64,000 nt of DNA from Aquipuribacter sp. SD81 (GCF_037153975.1 NZ_JBBAYJ010000001.1:186001-250000), one strand, 5' to 3'; shown: positions 44,886-55,032, numbered from the stretch's first letter. Notes: generated by a model from the sequence alone, not told the origin. A program made the numbers and translations.

Positions 44886-44931
44886 CACAGCCCGTCACGG
44901 CTATAGGCTGACTGTGTTGTTCCCGCTAACA
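44882..44931 (+). promoter_or_regulatory. Promoter with LacI-type operator before first GH43 gene
   Basis: A near-ideal promoter: -35 TTGACA (44882-44887), 16-base spacer, -10 TAGGCT (44904-44909). TGTTCCCGCTAACA (44918-44931), 12 of 14 matches to TGTTAGCGCTAACA, covers the expected transcription start, a position fit for repression by blocking the polymerase. Confidence 0.75.
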
Positions 44932-45026
44932 ACGCGTGGCCCACGCCGACGTGAGGCCGCGACCGGTCGTGCAACGGAGCCCGCCCCTCGTGCCACGGGC
45001 TCCTCACAGGAATAGAGGCCCGTCGT

Positions 45027-47975
45027 ATGCCGTCCCCCTCGTCCCCCCCGCTCCGCCGTCGCGCCTGCGCGCTCGCCGCCGCGGGCGCCCTCGCGCTCGC
45101 CGCGGTGTCGGTGCCCGTCGCCAGCGCGTCGACCACCGTCGACGACGGACCGGCCCCCCTCCTGCACTACACCTTCGACGGGCTCACGTCGGCCGCCGCC
45201 GGCACGACGGTGCCGGACGTCAGCGGCAACGGCTACGACGCCACCGTCCGCCAGTCCGGCGCGCAGGCCGCCGACGGCGTCCTCAGCCTGCCGGGCGGCG
45301 GGGCCGCGTCCGCCGGCTACGTCGAGGTCCCGACCGCGGGCCTCGTCGGGCAGGAGAGCCTCACGTTCTCGACGTGGCTGTCCCCGCGCTCCGCGCCCGG
45401 CAACGTCGCCGCGGCCTTCGTCGGGGCGCCCGTGGCCGCCGGCGCGTCCTTCTCCTCCGGCTACTGGCTGCTCAACCCCGCCAACCCGAGCGGCTACGTG
45501 AAGTCCGTCGTGACGAACAGCGTGAGCGCCGGCTCCCCGTGGACCACGGAGGTCGGGCCGGGGTCGACCGCGACCCCCACCGCGGGCGTGCGCACCCCGA
45601 GCGGTGCCGCGCTGTACACGACGGTCGTCGACGGCGCCGCCGGCCGCCTGCGGGTCTACGTCGACGGCCAGCAGGTCTCCGACACCGCCATCGCGCGCGA
45701 CGTGGCCGACTTCGGCACCCAGCTCGTCGCCTACCTCGGCCGCTCCACCTACAACGACCCGGGCTGGGCAGGCGACGTCGACGACTTCGCCGTGTACGGC
45801 GAGGCCCTCGCCGCCGCCGAGGTGCAGGCGCTGTTCGGCGAGCAGGCGCTGGAGCGCGCCGTGGCCGGGACGGACGTGCCGGCCGGCGCGACCGCGTCCT
45901 TCACCCTGCCGACCACGAGCTACGGGACCCAGGTCGCCTGGGTCTCCGACGACCCGGCGATCGCCGTGTCCGGTGGCGAGGCCACCGTCACGCGACCCGC
46001 CGCCGGCTCCGGCGACGCCACCGTCACGCTCACGGCCACCTTCACCGTCGGCGACGCCTCGCGGACCGCGACGTACACCGTGGTCGTGCCGCAGGAGCTG
46101 TCGGACGACGTGCGCGCCGACCTCGACGCCGCCGCGCTGGAGGTCGACGAGCCGGGCGACGTCCGCGGCAACTTCGCCGTGCCGACGACCGGCGCCAACG
46201 GCTCCACGGTCGAGTGGTCGGTGGGCGAGGGCGCCGACCGCGTGTCGCTGCGCGACGGGGTCACCGACACCTCGCGCACCGTCGTGGTCGAGCGCCCCGC
46301 CCCCGACGAGGAGGCGGCCGAGGCCGTCCTCGTGGCGACCGTCCGCTCCGGCTCGGCCACCCGGACCCGCGAGTGGCGCCTCACGCTCCCGGCGCTGCCG
46401 GCGGGCACCGACGACACCGAGGCGTACTTCTGGGCCTTCTTCACCGGCGAGGGCGACGGCGCCGAGCGCGTCAGCCTGGCGGCGTCGAAGGGCAACGACG
46501 CGCTGGACTGGAACACCCTCAACGACGGTCAGCCGGTCTTCTCCTCCGACCTCGGGACCGAGGGACTGCGCGACCCGTTCATCATCCGCTCGCCCGAGGG
46601 CGACACGTTCTACATGATCGCCACCGACCTCAAGGTCGCGGGCCTGCCGGGCGGCTTCGCCACCGCGCAGCTGCGCGGCTCTCGCTACATCGAGGTCTGG
46701 GAGTCCGACGACCTCGTGAACTGGTCCGAGCAGCGCCACGTCAAGGTGTCGTCGGACTACGCCGGCAACACGTGGGCGCCCGAGGCGTTCTGGAGCGAGG
46801 AGCTCGACACCTTCGTCGTGTTCTGGGCGTCCAACCTCTACGACACGACCGACGCGAGCGCGCGGACCGCCGTCACCTACAACCGCATGATGTACGCGCT
46901 CACCGACGACTTCCGGACCTTCTCGGAGCCGACGGAGTGGATCGACGTCCGCCGCGGCGCCGGCCGGGGCATGATCGACTCCACGGTGGCCCTCGAGGAC
47001 GGCGTCTACCACCGCTTCACCAAGGACGAGGCGTCGATGACGATCCGTCACGAGAGGTCGACGGACCTGCTCGACACCGTGGAGGGCACCCTTCCCGGCA
47101 CCACCGGACCGGCGGACGAGTGGACCCTCGTGCAGGAGCGCGTCGCCTCCGGACTGCCCAACGGCGAGCCCGGCGGGACGTTCTCCAGCGGTGAGGGGGC
47201 CAACATCTTCCGCGCCAACGAGGGCGACGTGAACGGGCTCGACTGGTTCCTCTTCATCGACCAGCCGGACTACCACGGCGGCCCGAACCACTACATCCCG
47301 TTCGGCACCGACGACCTCGACTCCCGGTCGTGGACGCCGCTGGGGAGCAAGCTGCGCGAGAACCTGCCGCAGAACGCCGACGGCGGCGAGCCGCGCCACG
47401 GCACGGTCATCCCCGTGACGCGGGAGGAGTACGAGCGCATCCTGCGGGCCTACGCCCCTGAGATCGCCGTCACCGACGCCGCCGTCGAGCAGGTCAGCAC
47501 CGAGGCGGGGACCGCACCGGTCCTGCCGACGACGGCCACCCTCACGACCGCGGCCGGGTCCACCCGCACCGCGACGGTCGTGTGGGACGACGTCGACCCC
47601 GCCGACTACGCGGCACCGGGCACGTTCACCGTGCGGGGGACCGCGCAGGACGACTCGCGGCGCCCTGTCACGACGACCGTCACGGTCGTCGGGGCCGCGG
47701 GACCGCAGGTGTCGGTGACGGCGGACACCCGCTGCGTCGCGGGCCGGGTCGTGCAGACCGTCCGCCTCGGCAACGACTCCGACGGTGCCGTGCAGGTCGT
47801 CGTCCGCTCCGACTGGGGCAGCCGCTCGGTGTCGCTCGCGGCCGACGGCGGCTCGAGCGTCGCCTTCTCCACCCGGCTCGCCCAGGCGCCCGCCGGCGAG
47901 GTGACCGTCACCGCGGCCGCGGGCGGGGCCGAGACGGTCACGACCGCGGCGTACGGCGCCCGCAGCTGCGGCTGA
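45027..47975 (+). CDS. Secreted multidomain GH43-type glycosidase 1
   Basis: Exported protein of 982 aa. Signal peptide (1-35), LamG-like jelly roll (about 44-270), two atrophied Ig-like domains (276-455), a GH43-type five-blade propeller (about 464-800), an Ig-like Big_4 domain (about 810-890), and the island's shared C-terminal module (RCVAGRVVQTV ... ARSCG). The GH43 triad can be placed: base Asp516 (GLRDPFIIRS), Asp651 (GMIDSTVALEDG), acid Glu723 (SSGEGANIF). Expected to release arabinofuranosyl or xylosyl groups from plant polymers; the exact linkage is not readable. It has its own LacI-regulated promoter and a strong terminator, so it is a single-gene unit. Confidence 0.85.
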   Translation: MPSPSSPPLRRRACALAAAGALALAAVSVPVASASTTVDDGPAPLLHYTFDGLTSAAAGTTVPDVSGNGYDATVRQSGAQAADGVLSLPGGGAASAGYVEVPTAGLVGQESLTFSTWLSPRSAPGNVAAAFVGAPVAAGASFSSGYWLLNPANPSGYVKSVVTNSVSAGSPWTTEVGPGSTATPTAGVRTPSGAALYTTVVDGAAGRLRVYVDGQQVSDTAIARDVADFGTQLVAYLGRSTYNDPGWAGDVDDFAVYGEALAAAEVQALFGEQALERAVAGTDVPAGATASFTLPTTSYGTQVAWVSDDPAIAVSGGEATVTRPAAGSGDATVTLTATFTVGDASRTATYTVVVPQELSDDVRADLDAAALEVDEPGDVRGNFAVPTTGANGSTVEWSVGEGADRVSLRDGVTDTSRTVVVERPAPDEEAAEAVLVATVRSGSATRTREWRLTLPALPAGTDDTEAYFWAFFTGEGDGAERVSLAASKGNDALDWNTLNDGQPVFSSDLGTEGLRDPFIIRSPEGDTFYMIATDLKVAGLPGGFATAQLRGSRYIEVWESDDLVNWSEQRHVKVSSDYAGNTWAPEAFWSEELDTFVVFWASNLYDTTDASARTAVTYNRMMYALTDDFRTFSEPTEWIDVRRGAGRGMIDSTVALEDGVYHRFTKDEASMTIRHERSTDLLDTVEGTLPGTTGPADEWTLVQERVASGLPNGEPGGTFSSGEGANIFRANEGDVNGLDWFLFIDQPDYHGGPNHYIPFGTDDLDSRSWTPLGSKLRENLPQNADGGEPRHGTVIPVTREEYERILRAYAPEIAVTDAAVEQVSTEAGTAPVLPTTATLTTAAGSTRTATVVWDDVDPADYAAPGTFTVRGTAQDDSRRPVTTTVTVVGAAGPQVSVTADTRCVAGRVVQTVRLGNDSDGAVQVVVRSDWGSRSVSLAADGGSSVAFSTRLAQAPAGEVTVTAAAGGAETVTTAAYGARSCG

Positions 47976-47982
47976 GGTAGGA

Positions 47983-48014
47983 GCCGCGGGGCCGGTCCCG
48001 ACCGGCCCCGCGGC
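47983..48014 (+). terminator. Strong hairpin after glycosidase 1
   Basis: A perfect 15-bp stem pairs 47983-47997 with 48000-48014 (GCCGCGGGGCCGGTC), starting 8 bases after the stop. No T-run follows, which is usual in such GC-rich genomes. Confidence 0.7.
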
Positions 48015-48088
48015 CCGCCCGCCCCACCCCTCGCACCCCGACCCGTGTCTCGCCGCGCCACCCGTCCCACGAGGAAGTAGGACCCGCT

Positions 48089-51000
48089 GTGCCCAGGACC
48101 CCCTCCCGCCGCGTGCTCGCCGGCGTCACCGCCGCCGTCCTCGGACTGTCCGGCGCGGCCGTCGCCACCGGCCCTGCCGCGGGGGCCACGACCGACGACG
48201 GCCTCGTCGCGCACTGGCCGCTCACCGAGACCGGCGGCACCGTCGCGGCCGACGTGTCCGGCTCCGGCCGGGACGGCACGTACGTCGGCGGCCCCACCCT
48301 GACCGGGGGCGAGGGCGTCCGGCTCGACGGCGTCGACGACCACGTCGACCTGCCCGACGACCTGCTCGCGGGCCTGGGCTCGGTGACCGTGAGCGCCGAG
48401 GTGCTCATCCGCGCCGGCCAGGCCTCGCCGTACTTCGTGTACGGCTTCGGCAACACCACCTCCGGCGTGGGCGACGGCTACCTGTTCACCTCCGGCACGC
48501 CGTACCGGGCCTCCATCGCCTCCGGCAACTGGACGACGGAGCAGACCGTGAACAGCGGAGCGGACCTCACGCGCGACGCGTGGCGGACGCTCACCTACAT
48601 CCTCGACGACGCCAGCGACACCGCGCGGCTGTACCTGGACGGTGAGCAGGTCGCGAGCAGCACGTCCGTGACCCTCACGCCGGGCAGCATCGGGGGCGGG
48701 GCCACGACGGCCAACTACCTCGGGCGGTCCGTCTACACCGCCGACCGCTACCTCGCCGGCAGCCTGCGCGAGGTCCGGCTGTACGACCGGGCCCTGTCCG
48801 CGGCCGAGGTCGCGGCGCTGCCCCCCTCGGCCGAGGTCGCGCTCGAGCGCGACCTCGCGTCCCTCGACCTGGGCGACCTCGGCGCCGTGACCGACGACCT
48901 CCGCCTGCCCACCACCGCCGCGAACGGGTCGAGCGTGCAGTGGTCCTCCAGCGCCGCCGACGTCGTCGCCCCCGACGGCACCGTGACGCGTCCCGCGGCG
49001 GGCGAGCCCGCCGCCGAGGTGACCCTCACCGCGACGCTGACCCGGGGAGGCGCGACGGGTACGCGTGAGTTCGTCGTGACCGTCGTCCCGGCCGCCGGTG
49101 CGGAGCAGCTCGCGGCCGAGGACCTCGACGCGCTGTCGGTGCCGGACGCCGACGACGTGCGGGGCAACATCACGCTGCCCACCACGGGCGAGGTCAACGG
49201 CAGCCCGATCGAGTGGAGCGCGACGCCGGAGGGCGTCGTCACGACCGAGGCGGTCGACGGCGTGGCGGCCGGTGCCGTCACCCGCGGGGAGCAGGACACG
49301 CCTGTCACCCTCACCGCCCGCGTGCCGGGCACCGAGGCCACCCGGACGATCGAGGTGACCGTCACCGCCGCACCCGCCGACCTCGACACGGACTACACGG
49401 CCGGCTACCTGTGGACCCACTTCGCCACCGAGGGCGGCTACGAGAAGATCTTCCTCGGCCACAGCGACGACGGCCTGCACTGGGAGAAGCTCAACGACAA
49501 CCGGCCGGTCCTCGCCAACCTCGCCGGCGACCTCGGCGTCCGCGACCCGCACCTCGTGCGCTCCCCGGACGGCGACCGCTACTGGATCATCGGCACGGAC
49601 CTGCACGCCGAGGGCGGGGGACCCGGCGGGTCCGGCTGGGACCAGCTGAACGCGAGCCAGGACCTCGTCGTGTGGCAGTCCGAGGACCTCGTCACGTGGA
49701 GCGACCAGCGCATCGTCTTCGCCGGCTTCCCCGACGCCGGCAACGTGTGGGCGCCCGAGGCGGTGTGGGACGAGGAGTCCGGTCAGTACTACGTCTACTG
49801 GTCGGCGCGCGACCGCCGCGACAACGGGACCGAGGACTGGGCGCTCCGGGTCTACGTCACGACGACCCGCGACTTCGTCACCTTCTCCGAGCCGCGCGTC
49901 TGGGCCTCGCTCAACGAGCAGGGCGACGGTGCGGGCGGGCCCAACATCATCGACTCGAGCATCGCGGTCGAGGACGGCGTCTACTACCGCTTCTCCACCT
50001 CCGACTGGCGCACCGTCATCGACACCGCTCCGAGCCTCGACGGACCGTGGACCACGGTCGTGGCCGCGGGCGAGGCCGGCGCGCACGGGCTGCGCGAGCG
50101 CATGGAGGGGCTGACCGTCTTCGAGCTGCCCGACGGGCGCTGGGCGCTGTTCGGGGACGACGGCGGCTACTACGGCCACGTCACCGACAGCCTCGTGAGC
50201 CTGCAGTTCACCGAGCTCGGCGTCGGCAGCGGGCCCGACCAGTACTCGTTCTCCCAGCGGTTCCGGCACGGCTCCGTCATCCAGCTGTCCGCCGCGGAGG
50301 AGGAGCGGCTGCTCGCCGCCTACGGTGACGAGCCCACCGACCCGACGGACCCGACGGACCCGACGGACCCGACGGACCCGACGGACCCGACGGACCCGAC
50401 GGACCCGACGGACCCGACGGACCCGACGGACCCGACGGCGGGCCCGGTCGCGGAGTACACCTTCGACGACGGCACGCTGGCGGACTCCGTCGGCGACGCC
50501 GACCTCACCGCCTTCGGCTCCGCGGCGGTCGTCGACGACGCCGAGCGCGGCCAGGTGCTGCGCCTGGACGGCAGCGCGGGCGGCTACGCGGCCTTCCCGA
50601 CCGGCTTCTTCGACGGCCGGTCCGAGCTCACGGTCTCGATGGACGTGCGCTCGGAGCTGACGAGCGGCAACTTCTTCACCTTCGCCCTCGGCCGCGACAC
50701 CACCGACTACTACTTCCTCCGCGTGCGCGGCGGAGAGGTGCGCAGCGCCATCACCCAGGCCTCGTGGCAGAGCGAGTCGGCGGTCACCGGGACGGTGGCG
50801 GCGGGGGAGTGGCACCGCTTCGACGTCGTCGTGGACGGCCGCAGCATGGCCGTCTACGTCGACGGCGTCCTGCTCGGGCGCAACGACGAGCTGTCCGCGG
50901 GCGTCGACGACCTCGGCGAGGACCTGCTCGGCTGGCTCGGCCGGTCCTTCTACGGTCCGGACCGCTACTTCCAGGGCTCCTTCGACGACATCCGGGTCCA

Positions 51001-52492
51001 CGACCGGGCGCTCACGCAGGCGGAGCTGCTCGGCGACGACCAGCTCGTCGACGTCGGCCTCGCCGACCCCGGCGTGCTCAAGGTCGACCCGATCGTCTCC
51101 GGTGCGGAGCGCACGGTGACGTTCCCCGTCGTGCCGGGCACGGACCTCACGACGCTGGCCCCCACGTTCACCGCCGCGGAGGGGGTGACGGTCTCGCCGG
51201 CCTCCGGCACGGTCGTCGACCTCACCGAGCCGGCCACGTACACCCTCACCTCCGGCGACGGCGCGACGGCCGCGTGGACGATGTCGGCGCTGGAGATGCG
51301 CAGCCCGGTGCTGCCGGGCCTGTACGCGGACCCCAACATCGCCGCCTTCGGCGACACGTACTACATCTACGCGACGTCGGACGGCTACCCCGGCTGGGGT
51401 GGTCAGGAGTTCTACGTCTGGTCGTCGAAGGACCTCGTCGACTGGACCCGCTCGGAGGAGCCCTTCCTCACCCTCGACGGGGCGGACGGCGACGTGCCGT
51501 GGGCGACCGGCAACGCGTGGGCGCCGACCATCATCGAGCGGGACGGGAAGTACTACTTCTACTTCTCCGGCCACAACCCGACGTACAACCGCAAGACGAT
51601 CGGGGTCGCCGTCGCGGACAGCCCCGAGGGGCCGTTCACGGCCCAGCCGACCGCGATGATCCTCAACAACGAGGCCGTCACGAGCGGGCAGGCGATCGAC
51701 CCGGCCGCGTTCCACGACCCCGTCACCGGCACGTGGTACCTGGCGTGGGGCAACGGCTCGCCCGTCATCGCCGAGCTCGCCGACGACATGGTGTCGATCG
51801 TGCCGGGGACCTACCGGCGGATCGAGGGCCTGCGCGACTTCCGCGAGGGCGTGTTCCTCAACTACCGGCAGGGCCTGTACCACCTGACGTACGCCATCGA
51901 CGACACCGGCTCGGAGAACTACCGCGTCGGCTACGCCACGGCCACGAGCATGGCGGGGCCGTGGACCTACCGCGGCGTCATCCTCAGCAAGGACCTGTCG
52001 CTCGGCATCAAGGGGCCCGGGCACAGCTCGATCCTCAACGTGCCGGGCACGGACGACTGGTACATCGCCTACCACCGCTTCGCGATCCCCGGCGGCAACG
52101 GCACCAACCGCGAGACCACGATCGACCGGCTCACCTTCGGTCCCGACGGGCTCATCCAGCCGGTCACGCCGACGCTCACCAGCGTCGGACCCCAGCGCAT
52201 CGAGCTCCCGGCCGACGGCCCGGAGGTCACCGCGACCGCCGGCACCCGCTGCGTCGCGGGACGGGTGGTGCTCACCGTACGGCTGGACAACACCGAGGCC
52301 GAGCCCGTGGACGTCACGGTGTCCACCGCCCACGGCGAGCGCAGCGCGACCGTCGACGCCGCCGGCGGCACGACGCTCGCGCTCGCCACCCGCCAGCGGT
52401 CCGTGGCCGCGGGCGAGGTGACGGTCACCGCGACCGACGGGGACGCGGACCGCACGACCACGACCACGTACGACGCCCGCTCCTGCGGCTGA
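48089..52492 (+). CDS. Secreted bimodular GH43-type glycosidase 2 (two catalytic domains)
   Basis: Exported protein of 1467 aa. Signal peptide (1-34), LamG (about 40-250), two atrophied Ig-like domains (256-430), GH43-type propeller A (436-735), eleven Thr-Asp-Pro repeats (750-782), a second LamG (788-1000), a short beta domain, GH43 propeller B (1072-1375), and the shared C-terminal module (from 1380). Both triads are intact. A: Asp486 (GVRDPHLVRS), Asp622 (IIDSSIAVED), Glu673 (RMEGLTVF). B: Asp1081 (YADPNIAAF), Asp1204 (AIDPAAFHD), Glu1253 (REGVFLNY). A resembles the other propellers of the island; B is closer to classical GH43. Starts at GTG 48089 after AGGAAG. The next enzyme gene follows after 23 bases. 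Confidence 0.87.
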   Translation: MPRTPSRRVLAGVTAAVLGLSGAAVATGPAAGATTDDGLVAHWPLTETGGTVAADVSGSGRDGTYVGGPTLTGGEGVRLDGVDDHVDLPDDLLAGLGSVTVSAEVLIRAGQASPYFVYGFGNTTSGVGDGYLFTSGTPYRASIASGNWTTEQTVNSGADLTRDAWRTLTYILDDASDTARLYLDGEQVASSTSVTLTPGSIGGGATTANYLGRSVYTADRYLAGSLREVRLYDRALSAAEVAALPPSAEVALERDLASLDLGDLGAVTDDLRLPTTAANGSSVQWSSSAADVVAPDGTVTRPAAGEPAAEVTLTATLTRGGATGTREFVVTVVPAAGAEQLAAEDLDALSVPDADDVRGNITLPTTGEVNGSPIEWSATPEGVVTTEAVDGVAAGAVTRGEQDTPVTLTARVPGTEATRTIEVTVTAAPADLDTDYTAGYLWTHFATEGGYEKIFLGHSDDGLHWEKLNDNRPVLANLAGDLGVRDPHLVRSPDGDRYWIIGTDLHAEGGGPGGSGWDQLNASQDLVVWQSEDLVTWSDQRIVFAGFPDAGNVWAPEAVWDEESGQYYVYWSARDRRDNGTEDWALRVYVTTTRDFVTFSEPRVWASLNEQGDGAGGPNIIDSSIAVEDGVYYRFSTSDWRTVIDTAPSLDGPWTTVVAAGEAGAHGLRERMEGLTVFELPDGRWALFGDDGGYYGHVTDSLVSLQFTELGVGSGPDQYSFSQRFRHGSVIQLSAAEEERLLAAYGDEPTDPTDPTDPTDPTDPTDPTDPTDPTDPTDPTDPTAGPVAEYTFDDGTLADSVGDADLTAFGSAAVVDDAERGQVLRLDGSAGGYAAFPTGFFDGRSELTVSMDVRSELTSGNFFTFALGRDTTDYYFLRVRGGEVRSAITQASWQSESAVTGTVAAGEWHRFDVVVDGRSMAVYVDGVLLGRNDELSAGVDDLGEDLLGWLGRSFYGPDRYFQGSFDDIRVHDRALTQAELLGDDQLVDVGLADPGVLKVDPIVSGAERTVTFPVVPGTDLTTLAPTFTAAEGVTVSPASGTVVDLTEPATYTLTSGDGATAAWTMSALEMRSPVLPGLYADPNIAAFGDTYYIYATSDGYPGWGGQEFYVWSSKDLVDWTRSEEPFLTLDGADGDVPWATGNAWAPTIIERDGKYYFYFSGHNPTYNRKTIGVAVADSPEGPFTAQPTAMILNNEAVTSGQAIDPAAFHDPVTGTWYLAWGNGSPVIAELADDMVSIVPGTYRRIEGLRDFREGVFLNYRQGLYHLTYAIDDTGSENYRVGYATATSMAGPWTYRGVILSKDLSLGIKGPGHSSILNVPGTDDWYIAYHRFAIPGGNGTNRETTIDRLTFGPDGLIQPVTPTLTSVGPQRIELPADGPEVTATAGTRCVAGRVVLTVRLDNTEAEPVDVTVSTAHGERSATVDAAGGTTLALATRQRSVAAGEVTVTATDGDADRTTTTTYDARSCG
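50336..50434 (+). repeat. 9-base tandem repeat coding a Thr-Asp-Pro linker
   Basis: Eleven units of 9 bases (ACCGACCCG, then ACGGACCCG ten times) encode the linker between the two halves of glycosidase 2. Ten units are identical at the base level, which points to recent slippage or expansion. Confidence 0.95.
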
Positions 52493-52515
52493 CCCCGACG
52501 ACGGAAGGACCGACC

Positions 52516-55032
52516 ATGAGAACCCGACGCGCACTGGCCGCGGCGCTCGCCGCGACCGTGAGCCTGGGGGTGGCCGCGGCGCTGCCGAGCGCCGCCCAGG
52601 CCGCCGAGGACCCGACCGAGGGCCTGGTGGTGCACTACCCGCTCACCGGCGACGGCGGCACGACCGCCACCGACGCGTCCGGCAACGGCCTCGACGCGCC
52701 GATCCTCGGCGGGGCGCAGCTCTCGCCGACCGGGCTGGTGCTCGACGGCAGCAACGACTACGTCGACCTGCCCGACGACCTGGTCCGCGGGCTCGACAGC
52801 ATCACGGTCGCCTTCGACGTGCGCATCGACCCCAGCATGGGCACCGCGTACTTCATCTACAGCATCGGCAACACGACCGCGGCCGGCGTCGGCAACGGGT
52901 ACCTGTTCGCTGAGGGCAACCCGCTGCGGACGGCCATCGCCTCCGGCAACTGGTCCACCGAGCAGAACACCCAGGTGAGCCGGAACCTCGTCCGCGACGT
53001 GTGGAAGCACGTCACGTACACCCAGACCGGCACCACGGGCGTGCTGTACGAGGACGGGGTCGAGGTCGCCCGCAACACCGCGGTCACCATCACCCCGGGC
53101 TCGATCGGTGGCGGCACCACCACGGCCAACTACATCGGCCGCTCCGCCTACACCGCTGACCCCTACCTGCGCGGCAGCGTCCGCGACTTCCGCGTCTACG
53201 ACCGCGCGCTGTCCGCCGCCGAGGTCGAGGCGGTCAGCTCCGGCAACGCGCAGCCCGCGGTCGACGCGGACGCGCAGGCGCTCGACCTCGGTGACACGAG
53301 CGCCGTGCAGGACGACCTCGTGCTGCCGACCTCGGCCCCGGGCGGCTCGGCCGTCACGTGGGCCACCTCCGACGCCGCGGTCGTCTCGGCCACGGGGGCC
53401 GTCACGCGACCGGCGGCGGGGGAGGGGCCCGCCACGGCGACGCTGACCGCCACGCTCCGCCAGCGCGGCGCGACGGCCCAGCGGACCTTCGAGGTCACCG
53501 TGGTGCCGCTCGGCTCCGACGCCCAGCGGGCCGAGGCGGCGGCCGCCGCGCTCGTGGTCCACGACGTCGACGACGTCCGCGGCAACCTGTTCCTGCCGAC
53601 GGAGGGCCCGGACGGCTCGAGCGTCACGTGGTCGTCCGCCGCACCCGAGGTCGTCACCGCGACCGGTGAGGTGACCCGCCCGGCGCCCGGCGAGGACGGC
53701 GTCGACGTCGAGCTCACCGCCACGGTGCAGGTCGGCTCGGCGACGGCGACGCGCACCCTCACCGCCCGCGTGCGGCCGCTCCCGGCGCCCGCGGCGTTCG
53801 AGGGCTACCTGTTCTCGCACTTCCTCGGCGAGGGGCTGCAGGACGGCGAGCAGGTCTACTTCGCCCTCAGCGAGGGCAACGACCCGCTCGAGTACATGAA
53901 CCTCAACGACGGGGACCCCGTCATGGTGTCGACGAGCGGCGAGATGGGCCTGCGCGACCCGTTCATCATCCGCTCGCCGGAGGGCGACAAGTTCTACCAG
54001 ATCGCCACCGACCTGCGGATGTGGAACCAGTCGTCCGGCAGCTGGGACAAGGTGCAGCGCTTCGGCAGCCGCAACATCGTGGTGTGGGAGTCGACCGACC
54101 TCGTCAGCTGGTCGGAGAGCTGGGTCGCGGAGGTCGCGCCGGAGAACGCCGGCAACGCCTGGGCCCCGGAGATCTTCTACGACGACGAGCGCGGTGAGTA
54201 CGTCGTGTTCTGGGCGTCCAAGCTGTACGCCGACGACGACCCGCAGCACACCGGCAGCACGTACAACCGGATGCTGTACGCGACGACCCGGGACTTCCGG
54301 AACTTCAGCGAGGCCGAGGTCCTCATCGACTACGGCTACTCGACCATCGACACGACGATGATCGAGCACGACGGCGACGTGTACCGCTTCACGAAGAACG
54401 AGGCGAACCGGTCCTCGACCAACCCGGGTGGCAAGTACGTGTTCGAGGAGGTCGGCTCCGGGCCGCTCGCCGACGACTTCACGCTCGTGCGGGAGGCGAT
54501 CGGGGCCGGGTCGATCAGCCAGGGCGAGGGCGCGACGGTGTTCAAGTCGAACACCGAGGAGCGCTGGTACCTGTTCATCGACGAGTACGGCGGGCGCGGC
54601 TACGTGCCGTTCACCACGACCGACCTCGCGAGCGGCGAGTGGACGATGCTCGCGCCGGGGGAGTACTCCTTCCCCTCGCGCCTGCGCCACGGCACCGTGC
54701 TGCCCGTGACCGGCGCTGAGTGGCGCGCGCTGCAGCGCGCGTACGGCGACGCCCTCGCGGGCGCGGTCGCCGTCGAGGCCGGCACCCGGTGCGTCGCCGG
54801 GCGCGTCGTGCAGACCGTCCGGCTCGACAACGAGCACGACGGCGCCGTCGGCGTGCGGGTCGCCACGACGGCCGGGACGCGCACCGTGAGCCTCGACGAG
54901 GGACGGGGCACGACCGTGGCCCTCAGCACGCGGCAGGCCTCCGTGCCCGCCGGCGACGTGACGGCCGACGTCACGGTGGGCGGGGACAGCCGCACCGTGA
55001 CGGCGTCCTACGCGGCGAGGTCCTGCGCCTAG
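52516..55032 (+). CDS. Secreted multidomain GH43-type glycosidase 3
   Basis: Exported protein of 838 aa. Signal peptide (1-31), LamG (about 38-250) nearly the same as in glycosidase 2 (SIGGGTTTANYIGRSAYTAD), two atrophied Ig-like domains (255-418), GH43-type propeller (425-755), shared C-terminal module (757-838, RCVAGRVVQTV ... ARSCA). Triad: Asp481 (GLRDPFIIRS), Asp612 (TIDTTMIEHDG), Glu671 (QGEGATVF). ATG 52516 has GGAAGG in front and lies 23 bases behind glycosidase 2, so the two form one transcript. No separate promoter is seen, and the pair's own promoter before 48089 is not obvious either. Confidence 0.86.
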   Translation: MRTRRALAAALAATVSLGVAAALPSAAQAAEDPTEGLVVHYPLTGDGGTTATDASGNGLDAPILGGAQLSPTGLVLDGSNDYVDLPDDLVRGLDSITVAFDVRIDPSMGTAYFIYSIGNTTAAGVGNGYLFAEGNPLRTAIASGNWSTEQNTQVSRNLVRDVWKHVTYTQTGTTGVLYEDGVEVARNTAVTITPGSIGGGTTTANYIGRSAYTADPYLRGSVRDFRVYDRALSAAEVEAVSSGNAQPAVDADAQALDLGDTSAVQDDLVLPTSAPGGSAVTWATSDAAVVSATGAVTRPAAGEGPATATLTATLRQRGATAQRTFEVTVVPLGSDAQRAEAAAAALVVHDVDDVRGNLFLPTEGPDGSSVTWSSAAPEVVTATGEVTRPAPGEDGVDVELTATVQVGSATATRTLTARVRPLPAPAAFEGYLFSHFLGEGLQDGEQVYFALSEGNDPLEYMNLNDGDPVMVSTSGEMGLRDPFIIRSPEGDKFYQIATDLRMWNQSSGSWDKVQRFGSRNIVVWESTDLVSWSESWVAEVAPENAGNAWAPEIFYDDERGEYVVFWASKLYADDDPQHTGSTYNRMLYATTRDFRNFSEAEVLIDYGYSTIDTTMIEHDGDVYRFTKNEANRSSTNPGGKYVFEEVGSGPLADDFTLVREAIGAGSISQGEGATVFKSNTEERWYLFIDEYGGRGYVPFTTTDLASGEWTMLAPGEYSFPSRLRHGTVLPVTGAEWRALQRAYGDALAGAVAVEAGTRCVAGRVVQTVRLDNEHDGAVGVRVATTAGTRTVSLDEGRGTTVALSTRQASVPAGDVTADVTVGGDSRTVTASYAARSCA

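Noticed and set aside
44902-44907. TATAGG as -10 box before glycosidase 1
   Set aside because: It would be only 14 bases from TTGACA; TAGGCT at 44904 gives a 16-base spacer and matches actinobacterial -10 boxes better.
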